From: Bacillota bacterium
GTDB lineage: Bacteria > Bacillota > Desulfotomaculia > Desulfotomaculales > Pelotomaculaceae
Length of the DNA stretch: 64,000 nt
Direction of reading: 5' to 3'
Assembly: GCA_029555205.1 (NCBI GenBank)
Contig: JAKPTB010000085.1
Location: 16,149 to 80,148, forward strand
The position numbers and the translations under genes are program-made. Positions 1 through 9,541 of this stretch are shown piece by piece. Within the stretch, counting starts at the first letter, position 1; every line of letters starts with the position of its first letter. The notes beneath the pieces were generated by a model. That model made no database searches. It was not told the origin of the DNA and saw nothing but the letters and a program-made list of their open reading frames with translations.

Positions 1-357
1 ATAATACATATATTTTTGCAATATCTGTACCAATTCAATATTACTTTAAAACATTTGATTTTGCACTAATATTATTTAAAATATATTAAAAAAAGATCTC
101 TGTACGTATTCTCTCTTGAGCCATTATAAAACACTTCTTGTGCGAAATATTAACACATGTTCTATATAGGAACAGGAATTTGCCTGCATGTTAGATTTAC
201 CTGGGAAAACTTCCTTGAATTAAACCATTAAAAAGATCTCCCTGTGAGGTCCTGTGAGCCCATACCGGGGTATCTCCTCATCCGGAACCTGCCAAATAAT
301 TCAAGCTTCGACGGGGCCCGGCCCCCTGTAACCACTGTCCTGTTACCGGTTATATGT
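1..357. other. AT-rich non-coding stretch
   Basis: I see no convincing gene here. The first 240 bases are very AT-rich. The part next to livF (about 300-357) is GC-rich and contains short dyads that could form a weak terminator for the minus-strand liv operon, but there is no clear T-run after them. Confidence 0.5.
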
Positions 358-1065
358 TTATTCGCCCAGGTAGGCCTTCCGGACATCAGGATTGTTGGCC
401 ATTTCAGAAGCGGATCCCGAAAGAACGATTTCCCCTGTCTCCAGAACATAAGCCCGGTTTGCAATGGAAAGAGCCATATTGGCGTTTTGCTCAACCAGAA
501 GGATTGTGGTTCCCGCTTGATTGATTTCTGTAATAATTGAAAATATCTCCTGTACCAGCAAGGGCGCCAAACCCATAGAAGGCTCATCCAGCAAAAGGAG
601 CCGGGGTCTGGACATCAGGGCGCGGCCTATGGCCAGCATCTGCTGTTCCCCGCCGCTCAAGGTGCCGGCCAGCTGGTTTTTTCTTTCTTCAAGGCGTGGG
701 AACCGTTCAAAAATATTTTTTATGGAGGCCTTAACTTCTCCGGCTTTTTTACGGGTGTATCCTCCCATTTCCAGGTTCTCCAGAACAGTAAGCCTGGTGA
801 AAACCCTGCGACCCTCCGGCACCTGGGAAATGCCCATGCTTACTATCTTATAAGGCGGCATTTTATTCAAGACCTTATTATCATAGGTGATTGTTCCCGA
901 TTGAGGCCGTACCAGACCGCAAATAGCCTTCAGCGTGGTGCTTTTGCCGGCACCGTTGGCGCCTATGAGCGCCACGATCTCACCCTCTTCCACCTGAAGG
1001 GAAACACCCCTCAGGGCGCGCACGCCGCCGTAGGAAACCGTGACATTATCGATATTCAGGAGCAT
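358..1065 (-). CDS. livF: Branched-chain amino acid ABC transporter, ATP-binding protein LivF
   Basis: This 235-residue protein is one of two ATPases that drive import of leucine, isoleucine and valine (or related amides) at the cytoplasmic membrane. The Walker A motif GANGAGKST (about residues 35-43), the ABC signature LSGGEQQ and the Walker B run LLLLDEPS are all visible, and the length is normal for LivF. It is the last gene of livJ-H-M-G-F and starts three bases after the livG stop, so it is almost certainly co-transcribed and translationally coupled. The gene itself is intact, although livH and livJ upstream carry frameshifts. Confidence 0.95.
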   Translation of the reverse strand: MLLNIDNVTVSYGGVRALRGVSLQVEEGEIVALIGANGAGKSTTLKAICGLVRPQSGTITYDNKVLNKMPPYKIVSMGISQVPEGRRVFTRLTVLENLEMGGYTRKKAGEVKASIKNIFERFPRLEERKNQLAGTLSGGEQQMLAIGRALMSRPRLLLLDEPSMGLAPLLVQEIFSIITEINQAGTTILLVEQNANMALSIANRAYVLETGEIVLSGSASEMANNPDVRKAYLGE

Positions 1066-1068
1066 TCC

Positions 1069-1836
1069 TTAAACCACTTCCTTCCCCAGGTAGGCGGCTA
1101 TGACCTGTGCGTCCCGCTGTACTTCCGACGGTGAACCGGAGGCTATTTTACGGCCGTAGTCCAGTACATCTACACGGTCCGACAGGCTCATTACAAATTT
1201 CATATCATGTTCAACCAGAAAGATGGTTATCCCAATCCTGCGGATGCGCTGCACCATTTGCATCAGGGTTTGCTTTTCCTGGGGGTTCATCCCTGCCGCA
1301 GGCTCGTCCAGCAGCAGAAGCACGGGTTCACTGGCCAGCGCCCTGGCGATCTCCAGCCTTCTCTGTTCCCCGTAAGAGAGGTTTTTAGCCAGTTCTGCCC
1401 TCTTCCCGGTCAACTCAACAACATCCAGGGCATTTAGCGACTTTTCCAGAATAATCTTTTCCTCCGCCTTTACCCCGGGATGGCGGCAGAGCGCGCCGAA
1501 AACCCCGGCCCGGCCCCGGCAGTGACAGCCTATTTTTACATTATCGAGCACGGACAGGTTTTTGAAAAGACGAATATTCTGGAAGGTCCGGGCGATACCC
1601 CGGTCTGTAATTAAATAGGGTTTCAAACCTGTAATATCTTCATTCCTGAAGATCACTTTCCCGGAAGTAGGGGGGTAAATGCCGGTTATAACATTAAACA
1701 CTGTACTTTTACCGGCGCCGTTAGGGCCAATTAGTGATATAACTTTTTTTTCCTCCACATCAAGACTGACCCAGTCCAGCGCTACCAGGCCTCCAAATTG
1801 GATGGTAATGTCCTTCAATTCCAGCAAAGCCGACAT
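1069..1836 (-). CDS. livG: Branched-chain amino acid ABC transporter, ATP-binding protein LivG
   Basis: This 255-residue ATPase partners LivF in the branched-chain amino acid importer. It has Walker A GPNGAGKST, the signature LSYGEQRR, Walker B LLLLDEPAAGMNP and the C-terminal YLGKEV end typical of LivG. The ATG follows an AGGTGGAG ribosome site. It sits between livM and livF in the usual family order, with only a short gap on each side. Substrate specificity cannot be read from the ATPase; amides and urea use related systems, but nothing nearby suggests urea. Confidence 0.95.
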   Translation of the reverse strand: MSALLELKDITIQFGGLVALDWVSLDVEEKKVISLIGPNGAGKSTVFNVITGIYPPTSGKVIFRNEDITGLKPYLITDRGIARTFQNIRLFKNLSVLDNVKIGCHCRGRAGVFGALCRHPGVKAEEKIILEKSLNALDVVELTGKRAELAKNLSYGEQRRLEIARALASEPVLLLLDEPAAGMNPQEKQTLMQMVQRIRRIGITIFLVEHDMKFVMSLSDRVDVLDYGRKIASGSPSEVQRDAQVIAAYLGKEVV

Positions 1837-1869
1837 ATCTCCACCTCTGGTTTAGTTACTATTAACGCC

Positions 1870-2757
1870 TTAAGAAGCTCTTCGCGCTTTCAGGCGGGCC
1901 CAACAACCCCGGAGCAAGCGGACGACATCCACCCCGCCCAGCAGGCCGTAGGGCCGGAAGATCATCATGCCGACCATCAATGCTCCGTAGATCAACATCC
2001 TGTATTCTTTAACAAAGCGCAAAAACTCGGGCGCCAGGGACAATACCACCGTCCCCAGGATTGTCCCGGGGATGCTGCCCAGTCCCCCGAGAACAACAAA
2101 ATTAAGAATTTCAAAGGACCTGGAAAAGCCAAAATCGGCAGGATTCAAGTATTGCATCATATGGGCAAAGAGGGAACCACTGATCCCGGCGACAAATGTA
2201 CCAATGGCAAAGCCCTTTATTTTATATAAAAGGGCATTGATACCCATGGTTTCAGCTGCGATTTCATCTTCCCGGATAGCTGTTAGAGCCCGGCCGAACC
2301 GGGAGTTCTGAATCCTGTACATGCCCCAGATGGTTAAAACCACCACGACATAGACAAGAAATATATTTGTTTCACGGGGTATTCCGGTCAGCCCGCTGGC
2401 TCCCCCTGTAATTTTCATGTTAATAAAGACAACCCGTACAATTTCACCAAATCCCAGGGTGGTAATGCCCAGGTAGTCACCGGTCAAACGAAGGCTGGGA
2501 TACCCCAGTAAAATCCCGCAGAGGGCTGCTGCCAGCCCCCCTGCCAGCATACTCAAGATGAATGGCAAATGCAGATGAATGGTAAGTAAAGCGGAGGCAT
2601 AGGCTCCAATGCTTACAAATGCCGCATGGCCAAAGGAAAACTGTCCGGTTATGCCGGTAATCAAGTGCAATCCTAAAGCCGCAATTAGAGAAATGCCCAC
2701 CATGGTCATAACCTGGATATAGTAGGGATTGGTCAGAACACTGAGAACAGCTTCCAT
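1870..2757 (-). CDS. livM: Branched-chain amino acid ABC transporter, permease LivM
   Basis: This is a 295-residue polytopic membrane protein of the LivM type. It contains many hydrophobic helices and the family loop GDYLGITTLGFGEIVR (about residues 92-107), followed by the cytoplasmic coupling segment with AIREDEIAAETMGI, which contacts the ATPases. The length is normal. It starts four bases after the livH stop. With LivH it should form the transmembrane pore; since livH is frameshifted, a working transporter needs either a sequencing correction there or translational recoding. Confidence 0.93.
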   Translation of the reverse strand: MEAVLSVLTNPYYIQVMTMVGISLIAALGLHLITGITGQFSFGHAAFVSIGAYASALLTIHLHLPFILSMLAGGLAAALCGILLGYPSLRLTGDYLGITTLGFGEIVRVVFINMKITGGASGLTGIPRETNIFLVYVVVVLTIWGMYRIQNSRFGRALTAIREDEIAAETMGINALLYKIKGFAIGTFVAGISGSLFAHMMQYLNPADFGFSRSFEILNFVVLGGLGSIPGTILGTVVLSLAPEFLRFVKEYRMLIYGALMVGMMIFRPYGLLGGVDVVRLLRGCWARLKARRAS

Positions 2758-2761
2758 ACCC

Positions 2762-3642
2762 TTACACCTTCCTTTGAATGGGGAGTCCCAGAAGACCAGT
2801 GGGTTTAAAAAGCAAGACCAGGATCAAAAGGCCAAAGGCAATGGCTTCCTTGTAGGTATCAAAGCCGGCAGCCACACCTATTACCTCTACGATACCGATA
2901 AAGATCCCCCCCAGCATGGCTCCGGGAATGCTGCCGATTCCCCCGACAACCGCCGCGCAAAAGGACTTAAGACCCACTGAAACCCCCATGAAGGGATGGA
3001 TGGAGTTAAAATACATGCCAACCAGCACCCCGCCTGCCGCAGCCAGAGCCGCCCCCAGGGCAAAGGTAAATGACACTATGTTGTTGACATTGATCCCCAT
3101 CAGACCGGCAGTCTCGTAATCTTCTGAAGTTGCCCTCATGGCCTTGCCGACTTTTGTATATTTAACTGTAAACTGCAGGAAAACCATCAGCAGGCTGGCC
3201 ACCACAAGAATAATGACCTGAATGGTGGAAAACTTTACAGGTCCGAGCACATAAACAGTGTCCTGAATCACCTGGGGAAAAGCAAGGGGGTTCGGACCGC
3301 CCTTAATCAGAGTTACAAGGGTTTGCAAAAAAATTGAAACTCCCAGGGCTGAAATAAGCGGGGCCAGGCGTGTGGATTTGCGCAGGGGCCGGTAAGCTAC
3401 TCTCTCAATCAAAACCGCCAGCGGTACGGCACACATACAGCCATAGCGGCCAGCATAGCCAGAAAAAAGTTGACTTTATAAACCGCCACCATAATCAGGC
3501 CTACAAAGGCTCCGATCATATATACCTCTCCGTGGGCGAAGTTAATAAGTTGAATAATTCCATAAACCATGGTGTAACCCAAAGCAATGAGGGCATAAGT
3601 TGTACCAAGGGTTAGCCCGTTTACCAGTTGCTGTAAAAGCAT
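2762..3642 (-). pseudogene. livH: Branched-chain amino acid ABC transporter, permease LivH, frameshifted
   Basis: Two overlapping reading frames together make one LivH permease of about 290 residues. The first part (about 3409-3642) covers the N-terminal helices, with [18 protein letters not shown]. The second (2762-about 3436) starts with [17 protein letters not shown] and runs to the normal C-terminus. The break lies in the TGTGTGCC run near 3425-3435; removing one TG pair would restore a continuous frame. I placed the start at the ATG at 3642 because AGGAGG lies just upstream. It could be a real mutation, a sequencing error or, less likely, programmed frameshifting. Confidence 0.85.
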
Positions 3643-3736
3643 TAAAAAACCTCCTAATGACCGCAAAACTTCCCTATAAAACCGGTGTCCAGCCCAAAAC
3701 TTAGTCTTTTATAAGCGGCAGGGGTGAAAAAATCAG

Positions 3737-3760
3737 AAAAAACCGGGCTACCCCGCCCGG
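3737..3760 (-). terminator. Intrinsic terminator between livJ and livH
   Basis: On the minus strand CCGGGC-GGGGTA-GCCCGG is followed directly by six T residues. It lies after livJ and before livH. Partial termination here would give more binding protein than permease, which is common for such operons. Confidence 0.75.
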
Positions 3761-3761
3761 G

Positions 3762-3815
3762 AAACTGCCGGCGCCGCTCCTAAAAGCACGGGCGACAGTC
3801 CCTTGCCGGCAGTTT
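3762..3815 (-). other. Long perfect dyad in the livJ-livH gap
   Basis: An 11-bp perfect inverted repeat (AAACTGCCGGC at 3762-3772 against 3805-3815) encloses a 32-base loop and sits directly ahead of the terminator at 3737-3760. The 445-base gap 3667-4111 contains no gene. The structure could be part of an attenuator or simply an mRNA-stabilising 3' end of the livJ transcript. I do not recognise a known riboswitch. Confidence 0.5.
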
Positions 3816-4111
3816 ACGCTAGCGGGAAGCCCAAAGACACAAACTTTTCACTTTATCCGGCTTGTGCCACCTGACTGAAACTATTTGTTATTGATGTAAT
3901 TAGAAACCATCCAGGCCTTGATCAACAATCCAATCATCATCTGACCAGACTACAAAAATCAACCTGTTTTACGGGAGCCCGTTAAAATGCCCCATGCAGG
4001 CATCATAATTATTTGCAGCGGTCCCAGGCCGGCCTCAATTGCTGCCTGTCCACAATTTACCGGACCCCGGCACGGCCTCTTAGAGCATGGCGGACAAGGT
4101 TTCCCTCCTGA

Positions 4112-5292
4112 TTACTGAACGGTAATGGGAATGACAGCCTTCACCGGGTATTCCGGAGAGTCTTTAACTTCCATCAAATAAACCGGACTCTTAATGGGTT
4201 CGCGATTGGCGTCAAAGGTGATGGTACCGGTTACACCCTGGAAGTTCTTTGTCTGGGCCAGTTTTTCCTTAAATACGGTGGGGTCGCTGCTCTGGGCGGC
4301 TTTCATAGCCTCGGCTAGCAACAGGACGGCATCGTAACCCTGGGAAGAGAACATATCGGGCAAGGCACCGTTGTTTTTAGCCTGGTATTTTTCAATAAAT
4401 TCCTTGGTCTTGCCGGCAGCGTTCTTGGTGTCCACCGCAAAACCGGCATAGAGCATGCTTCCCTTGACAGCTTCTTCACCCAGTTGATACAATTCCTTGC
4501 CAAGGAGTCCGTCACCGCCAACCATGACCTGCTGGAGGCCCTGCTTGCGCATTTCCTTCATAAAAAGCGCGCCTTCGGTATAATAACCCGTAAAGACCAG
4601 ACCGTCAAATTCCTTCTGGCTCAGTGCGGTAACCTGGGCGCTGAAATTTGTATCTTTTTCCATGATGCTCTGTTCAGCCACTATTTCGATCCCGCATTCA
4701 GCAAGCGCAGGTTTGAAAATACTGGTCAGCCCTTCACTGTAGGACAGCCCGGTTGTGGTAACCAGAGCAACCTTCTTCCAGTTAAGTTCCTCAGCCAGAT
4801 ACCTGGTCACTGCCGGGCAGCCACGGCGTCCAGCAGGGTATCCCGGTAAATATAATCACCAATTTCAACAACACCCGGTCCCACAGCTCCCGCCGACAGG
4901 AGCACAACCTTGGCGGGTTGGCAGATCTGGGCCGCCACCTTGGTGATACCGGTGGTGGGATCACCAACAATGGCAGATACCTTCTGGGTGATCAATTTTT
5001 GGGTGACGTTAGCGGCTTCACTGCTGTTGCTGCCGTGATCCCCCTCGATAATCTCAAGTTTCTTCCCGTTTACCCCGCCTGCGCTGTTGATATCTTCAAC
5101 AGCCATCTGCATCCCTTTCAAAGTTTCAATCCCGTAGTGCGCATGTCCTCCAGTCTTGGCGCCCAGGAAACCGATCTTGATGGTATCTCCACCTGCAGCC
5201 TGGGGAGTTTCCTTGGCTCCGCCGCAGCCGGCTGCCAGCAACCCCACCAGCAAGAAAGCCACCAGCAAAAATAAGTACCTGTTCTTCTTCAA
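4112..5292 (-). pseudogene. livJ: Branched-chain amino acid ABC transporter, substrate-binding lipoprotein LivJ, frameshifted
   Basis: The first 161 codons encode a lipoprotein signal peptide with lipobox LAAGC (Cys23) and the N-lobe of a periplasmic-binding-type protein. The remaining 232 codons (from about 4810) encode the C-lobe. They are in different frames. Adding one G to the GG run near 4815 would join ...DAVAAR to AVTRYLAEEL without interruption, as in the family. The start is a TTG behind AAGGAGGAG. The overlap reads GTGA, so re-initiation is conceivable, but a one-base deletion or sequencing error is simpler. It would capture branched-chain amino acids outside the membrane. Confidence 0.85.
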
Positions 5293-5395
5293 ATAGTTCT
5301 CCTCCTTTTTTGTTAAATGGGAAACATTCAGGATTTTAATGCCACCTCCCGTTAAATTGCAGTATAAACATTTAAAATTTCAACATAATTAGACT

Positions 5396-6364
5396 TTATC
5401 CTTCTTTTCTTGATGCCTTTTGTCGATTCAGTTGATAATTGTTAATTTTCTGCTCCTGTATAAAGGAACAGGTGATAAAAATATAAAGACCCAGGATGAT
5501 CGTGAGCCCACCTGCAATCTGCAACAGCCCCGGAATCTCCTGGAAGATAAAATAAGCCAGGATAGTTGCGCCCACCGGTTCACCCAAAATACTTACGGAT
5601 ACTACCGCAGCCTGGATATAGCGCAAGGCCCAGTTAAATACGGTATGACCCAAAATGGTGGGTACCAGGGCAAGTAAGAAAAACCAGAGCCAGTCCTGCC
5701 AGGGATAGGGATAGAGCGGTGTAGCCGTGGCTACGTTAAAGAGGAGCAAGAATATTGAAGTGGTTCCATAAACAAGGAACACATAGGGAAAGAGTGAGAG
5801 TCTGCCGCGGAGACTGCGGCCGATTAAGAAATAAACAGCCACAAAAAAAGCACCGCTAAAGGCCAGAAGATCGCCGAACAGCGCTTCCCCGCCGATTTTA
5901 AAGTCGTTGATACCAATTAAGACACTGCCGCTCAGGGTCAGGGCAATACCTGCAAGACCTTTTCGGCTGATCTTCTCTTTAAAAAAGAAAAAACCACCGG
6001 TGACCACAAATAGAGGCTGCAAGGTAACCAGCACGGTGGAACTGGCCACCGAGGTATAGTTGAGGGAACTTATCCATACGGTAAAGTGGAGCGCCAGAAA
6101 GGCGCCGGAAATGACCGCCAGGAAGATGTCCTTGCGGGAAATTCTGGTAAATTCCGCGCGGCTGGCTGCGTTCAGGGACAGCGGGGCGAGGAGCAGAACA
6201 GTGAAGGACAACCTGTAAAAAGCTATGGCAAGGGGTGGCGCTGCGGCCAGTTTTGTGAAAATAGATGAGAAGGAAACAGCTATAACAGCTAGAATTATGC
6301 CTAAATAGGGGTTAATTGCAGGGTTTTCGTATTTCAGTCCAGTTACCCCCGGTCTTACGCTCAT
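5396..6364 (-). CDS. DMT-superfamily (EamA) transporter
   Basis: This 322-residue membrane protein has two EamA repeats of about five helices each. The first begins near residue 18 (PYLGIILAVIAVSFSSIFTK) and the second near residue 165. Motifs such as AFYRL near the start and LGEPVGATILAYFIFQE near the end are typical of drug/metabolite exporters. The substrate cannot be predicted. The gene stands alone on the minus strand, divergent from the Fe-S protein gene at 6478, and the ribosome site before the ATG is weak. A lysine/arginine-rich tail faces the cytoplasm. Confidence 0.85.
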   Translation of the reverse strand: MSVRPGVTGLKYENPAINPYLGIILAVIAVSFSSIFTKLAAAPPLAIAFYRLSFTVLLLAPLSLNAASRAEFTRISRKDIFLAVISGAFLALHFTVWISSLNYTSVASSTVLVTLQPLFVVTGGFFFFKEKISRKGLAGIALTLSGSVLIGINDFKIGGEALFGDLLAFSGAFFVAVYFLIGRSLRGRLSLFPYVFLVYGTTSIFLLLFNVATATPLYPYPWQDWLWFFLLALVPTILGHTVFNWALRYIQAAVVSVSILGEPVGATILAYFIFQEIPGLLQIAGGLTIILGLYIFITCSFIQEQKINNYQLNRQKASRKEG

Positions 6365-6477
6365 TTTAATTAACTATTCTAGATTGATAGCGCGTCTCCT
6401 TTTCAGGCTAACCAATGATTTAGATTCCGCCGTTGAATACACTCACTTATCCTTATTAGAGGAAAGGACTTATTTTT

Positions 6478-7227
6478 ATGAAGGAATATATCGAAAACAC
6501 AATAATCCGGATCTGCGCCGGCAACACAGGAAACACTGCCTACCGCCGGCCACTGGTAACCTGCGCCAGGGCAGATGATCCTCTTTTTGCGGAATTAAAA
6601 AAAGCTGTGGGCCCGGAACACCTGCTGCCACAGGATCTGCTTCCGGAAGCGGCATCTGTAGTGGCTTTTTTTCTCCCCTTTTCCAAAGAACTGGCTGCTC
6701 TCAATCGAAAAAGCCACTATGTCGCCAGGGAATGGGCTGAAGCTTACTGTGATACCAACCTCCTGATCAGACTTATCTGTGAAGAGCTGACAGCGGGGCT
6801 GGCAGCCCGGGGCGTGAAGGCGGCCTGGCAGCAGCCCACACATAACTTTGACCAGGAAAAGCTTGTATCTTTCTGGTCTCACAAACATGTGGCCTATATC
6901 TGCGGCGCAGGCACTTTCGGCCTGCACCAGATGCTGATTACTCCCTGCGGCTGCGCCGGCCGCCTGGGCAGCCTCGTTCTGGATCAGCCCCTGGCTCCGT
7001 CACCCCGGCCCGAAGGTCGGCACTGCCTTTATTTACGGGAAGGGAAATGCCTTGCCTGTGTCAAAAGCTGTCCCTCCGGCGCGCTGACCCCAGAGGGACT
7101 GGATAAGCAAAAATGCTATAGCTACCTCCTGGAGGTTGACACCTATTACAACGATTTGGGAACCTGCGACGCCTGCGGCAAATGTGCCGCCGGAGGACCA
7201 TGCGCCATACTGGAACCAGGAGATTAA
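6478..7227 (+). CDS. QueG-like double [4Fe-4S] cluster protein
   Basis: This 249-residue protein resembles epoxyqueuosine reductase and the shorter Fe-S proteins often annotated beside it. The C-terminus has two ferredoxin-like clusters, CLACVKSCPSGAL (about residues 196-208) and CDACGKCAAGGPC (about 231-243). The middle keeps a QueG-like CGAGTFG stretch after HKHVAYI. It lacks the HEAT-repeat tail of full-length QueG, so it is more likely a reductase of unknown substrate than true QueG. The ATG lies behind a GAGGAAAGGA region, and a terminator on the opposite strand separates it from the next gene. Confidence 0.7.
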   Translation: MKEYIENTIIRICAGNTGNTAYRRPLVTCARADDPLFAELKKAVGPEHLLPQDLLPEAASVVAFFLPFSKELAALNRKSHYVAREWAEAYCDTNLLIRLICEELTAGLAARGVKAAWQQPTHNFDQEKLVSFWSHKHVAYICGAGTFGLHQMLITPCGCAGRLGSLVLDQPLAPSPRPEGRHCLYLREGKCLACVKSCPSGALTPEGLDKQKCYSYLLEVDTYYNDLGTCDACGKCAAGGPCAILEPGD

Positions 7228-7232
7228 TCCAC

Positions 7233-7262
7233 AAAAAAATCCCGGGTAAAACCTGCCCGGGA
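7233..7262 (-). terminator. Intrinsic terminator after the CoA-disulfide reductase gene
   Basis: TCCCGGG at 7240-7246 pairs with CCCGGGA at 7256-7262, and on the minus strand the hairpin is followed by seven T residues. It ends the transcript of the gene at 7297-8967. Confidence 0.85.
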
Positions 7263-7296
7263 CAGAAATAAACAGACCATAACAGGGTTATTTTAA

Positions 7297-8967
7297 TCAA
7301 GTGTTCTTAGTGGAATTATTCTTCAGCGCCTCATAGGACCTGTAACCACCACTAATATTTTTTACTTTATAACCCTTCTGGCGCAGAATCCGGTTGGCGA
7401 CATAACTTCTCTGCCCTGCCTGGCAATAAGCAAGAACCTCCCGGTCTGCGGGGATTTCAGCCAGCCGGTCCCGGAGCTCATCCAGGGGGATATGTAAAGC
7501 CCCAGCCACAGCGCCGGATTTTGCCAGCTCTTTATCCGCCCGCACATCAACCAGGACAGCGCTCCCGGCAAGCAGTTGCTCTACCTGCTTCCAGCGGACT
7601 GCTTCTACTTCCTTGCGTAGAATATTGGACGCCACATAGCCGAGCATGTTGACGGGACTTTTAGCCGAGGAAAACGGTGGAGCATAAGCCAGTTCTAATT
7701 CCTGCAGGTCAAAGACGTTCATTTTAGCCCGGAGGGCTGTGGCCAGTACGTCAATACATTTATCCACTCCCTGGTAGCCGACAACCTGGGCACCCAGGAT
7801 TTTTCCCTCACCGGGCGAGAAAAGCAGCTTTATGGACATCTGCCGGCTCCCCGGATAATAAGCGGCATGGTCGTCGGGATGAGTATAACAGGCCAGATGT
7901 TCAATCCCGGCTCTCCTCAAAATTTTTTCATTGACTCCGGTAACCGCCACTGTCAGATCCATGATTTTGGCGATAGCCGTTCCCTGGACCCCCTTGTATT
8001 TGACGGGAGAAGCGGCAATGTTGTCGGCAACCAGCCGCCCCTGGCGGCTTGCCGGCCCGGCCAGGGGAATCAGGACAGCCTGGCCGGTTACAAAATGTTT
8101 AACCTGAACAGCGTCACCAACGGCATAGATAAAGGGATCCGAAGTACGCATATACTCATCCACCTGAATCCCCCCGGTTACACCGATTGCCAGGCCGGCC
8201 TCTACAGCCAGCCGCACCTCCGGCTTAACACCAATCGCCAGGACTACCATTGCGGCCGGAATCTCCCTGCCGCTTTCCAGGATTAACCTCTCCACCCGGG
8301 AAACTCCCTCGAGCGCCGTTAACTTATCTCCCAGAACCAGTCCAACGCCCTGCCCCTGCAGGTATTTCTGAATGATGACCGCCATTTCCGGGTCCAGCGC
8401 CCCCATGATCTGCCGGTCAGCTTCTACAACGGTTACCGATGCCCCTTTGAGGCGCAGGGCTTCAACCATCTCCAGACCGATAAAACCACCGCCCACAACC
8501 ACTGCCGAAGCGGGTTTTGCAGTCTCAATGTACTCTTTGAGCCTGTCGCTGTCCGGCACATTCCGGACCGTAAAAACATTGGGCAGGTTGATTCCGGGAA
8601 GATCCGGGACAACCGGCCCGGCCCCGGGGGACAGGATTAAGTAGTCGTAGCTTTCCAAATATTTTTTTCCATCCTGCAGGTCGCAGACTTCTACCTGTTT
8701 TTCCGCCGGTAAGATGCGCCGGACTTCACTCATGGTCCTTATGTCCAGGTTATACCGTTTTTTCATCCCGGCCGGGGTTTGAACCAGCAAACTTCTCCTC
8801 TTTGCTATGACACCCCCAACATAATAAGGCAGGCCGCAGGTAGCAAACGAGATGTGCTCCCCCCGTTCAAACAGGACGACCTCCATTGTTTCATCCAGCC
8901 TTCTCAGGCGGGCAGCCGCACTGGCGCCCCCGGCAACCCCACCTACGATGACAACTTTTTTGGCCAA
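7297..8967 (-). CDS. CoA-disulfide reductase/NADH oxidase-type flavoprotein with C-terminal rhodanese domain
   Basis: This 556-residue cytoplasmic FAD enzyme has an N-terminal GGVAGGASAAARLRR dinucleotide fold, an active-site Cys44 in SFATCGLPYY, a second GGGFIGLE fold for NAD(P)H near residue 160, the FAD-binding AVGDAV motif and the dimerisation domain. A rhodanese domain follows, with catalytic Cys515 in CQAGQRS. Such CoADR-rhodanese fusions reduce CoA disulfides, persulfides or polysulfide in anaerobes. The start is TTG behind AGGAGG. The neighbouring C_GCAxxG_C_C gene, also redox-type, is in the same orientation, but about 55 bases separate them. Confidence 0.9.
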   Translation of the reverse strand: MAKKVVIVGGVAGGASAAARLRRLDETMEVVLFERGEHISFATCGLPYYVGGVIAKRRSLLVQTPAGMKKRYNLDIRTMSEVRRILPAEKQVEVCDLQDGKKYLESYDYLILSPGAGPVVPDLPGINLPNVFTVRNVPDSDRLKEYIETAKPASAVVVGGGFIGLEMVEALRLKGASVTVVEADRQIMGALDPEMAVIIQKYLQGQGVGLVLGDKLTALEGVSRVERLILESGREIPAAMVVLAIGVKPEVRLAVEAGLAIGVTGGIQVDEYMRTSDPFIYAVGDAVQVKHFVTGQAVLIPLAGPASRQGRLVADNIAASPVKYKGVQGTAIAKIMDLTVAVTGVNEKILRRAGIEHLACYTHPDDHAAYYPGSRQMSIKLLFSPGEGKILGAQVVGYQGVDKCIDVLATALRAKMNVFDLQELELAYAPPFSSAKSPVNMLGYVASNILRKEVEAVRWKQVEQLLAGSAVLVDVRADKELAKSGAVAGALHIPLDELRDRLAEIPADREVLAYCQAGQRSYVANRILRQKGYKVKNISGGYRSYEALKNNSTKNT

Positions 8968-9022
8968 GTTTCGTCCGTCCTCCTGTCCGTATTAAAGCAC
9001 TGTTGTCATGTTCTTTGCATAA

Positions 9023-9541
9023 TTACACTCTTTTAGCGACATTTTCACCAAAGGGCTGGGTATAGCCTTCTTCCTGGCCCTTCAAAATATACTCCACGGC
9101 CATTCCCGCCGCTTCAATGACCATTTTCATGCAAGCCCTGAACCTGTCCTTGTCAAACCACTCCGGATAGTTTTCATTAAGCTTGCCGCAGTCCAGCGCT
9201 CCAAACTTTTCCTTAAACTCATGGGACATCCCGTTAAACAAACGGTACAGGCCGGGGTTACCGTAAAGGCGATCCACCCTGTCCTGGAATTCCCCCTCCA
9301 GAGGATTTCGCCGTCCATGCACCGCTCCTACGGCCATAACCGCCCCGATTAAAGCCCCGCAATTGTTCCCCGCCAGGCCCATACCGCCTCCAAAACCGGT
9401 GGCAATAGCCACGGTTTCAGCAGGAAAATCCGTTATTCCGGTATCTAAAATCGCTTTAAACACCGACTCTGAACAATTGAGACCGTCGCGAAAATTCTGC
9501 CTGGCATTGGCCCTGGCCTGTTCAACCAATTCTTTACTCAT
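9023..9541 (-). CDS. C_GCAxxG_C_C family redox protein
   Basis: This 172-residue protein belongs to a family with four conserved cysteines. They are visible as NCSES (about residue 23), NNCGALIGA (about 60), LDCGKL (about 119) and FRACMKM (about 138). The middle motif is followed by the hydrophobic AVMAVGAV segment. Members are widespread in anaerobes and are thought to be redox or metal proteins, but no enzyme activity is established. The ATG follows GGAGGGAGG. It lies directly upstream of the CoA-disulfide reductase on the same strand, so a shared role in thiol redox balance is plausible. Confidence 0.85.
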   Translation of the reverse strand: MSKELVEQARANARQNFRDGLNCSESVFKAILDTGITDFPAETVAIATGFGGGMGLAGNNCGALIGAVMAVGAVHGRRNPLEGEFQDRVDRLYGNPGLYRLFNGMSHEFKEKFGALDCGKLNENYPEWFDKDRFRACMKMVIEAAGMAVEYILKGQEEGYTQPFGENVAKRV

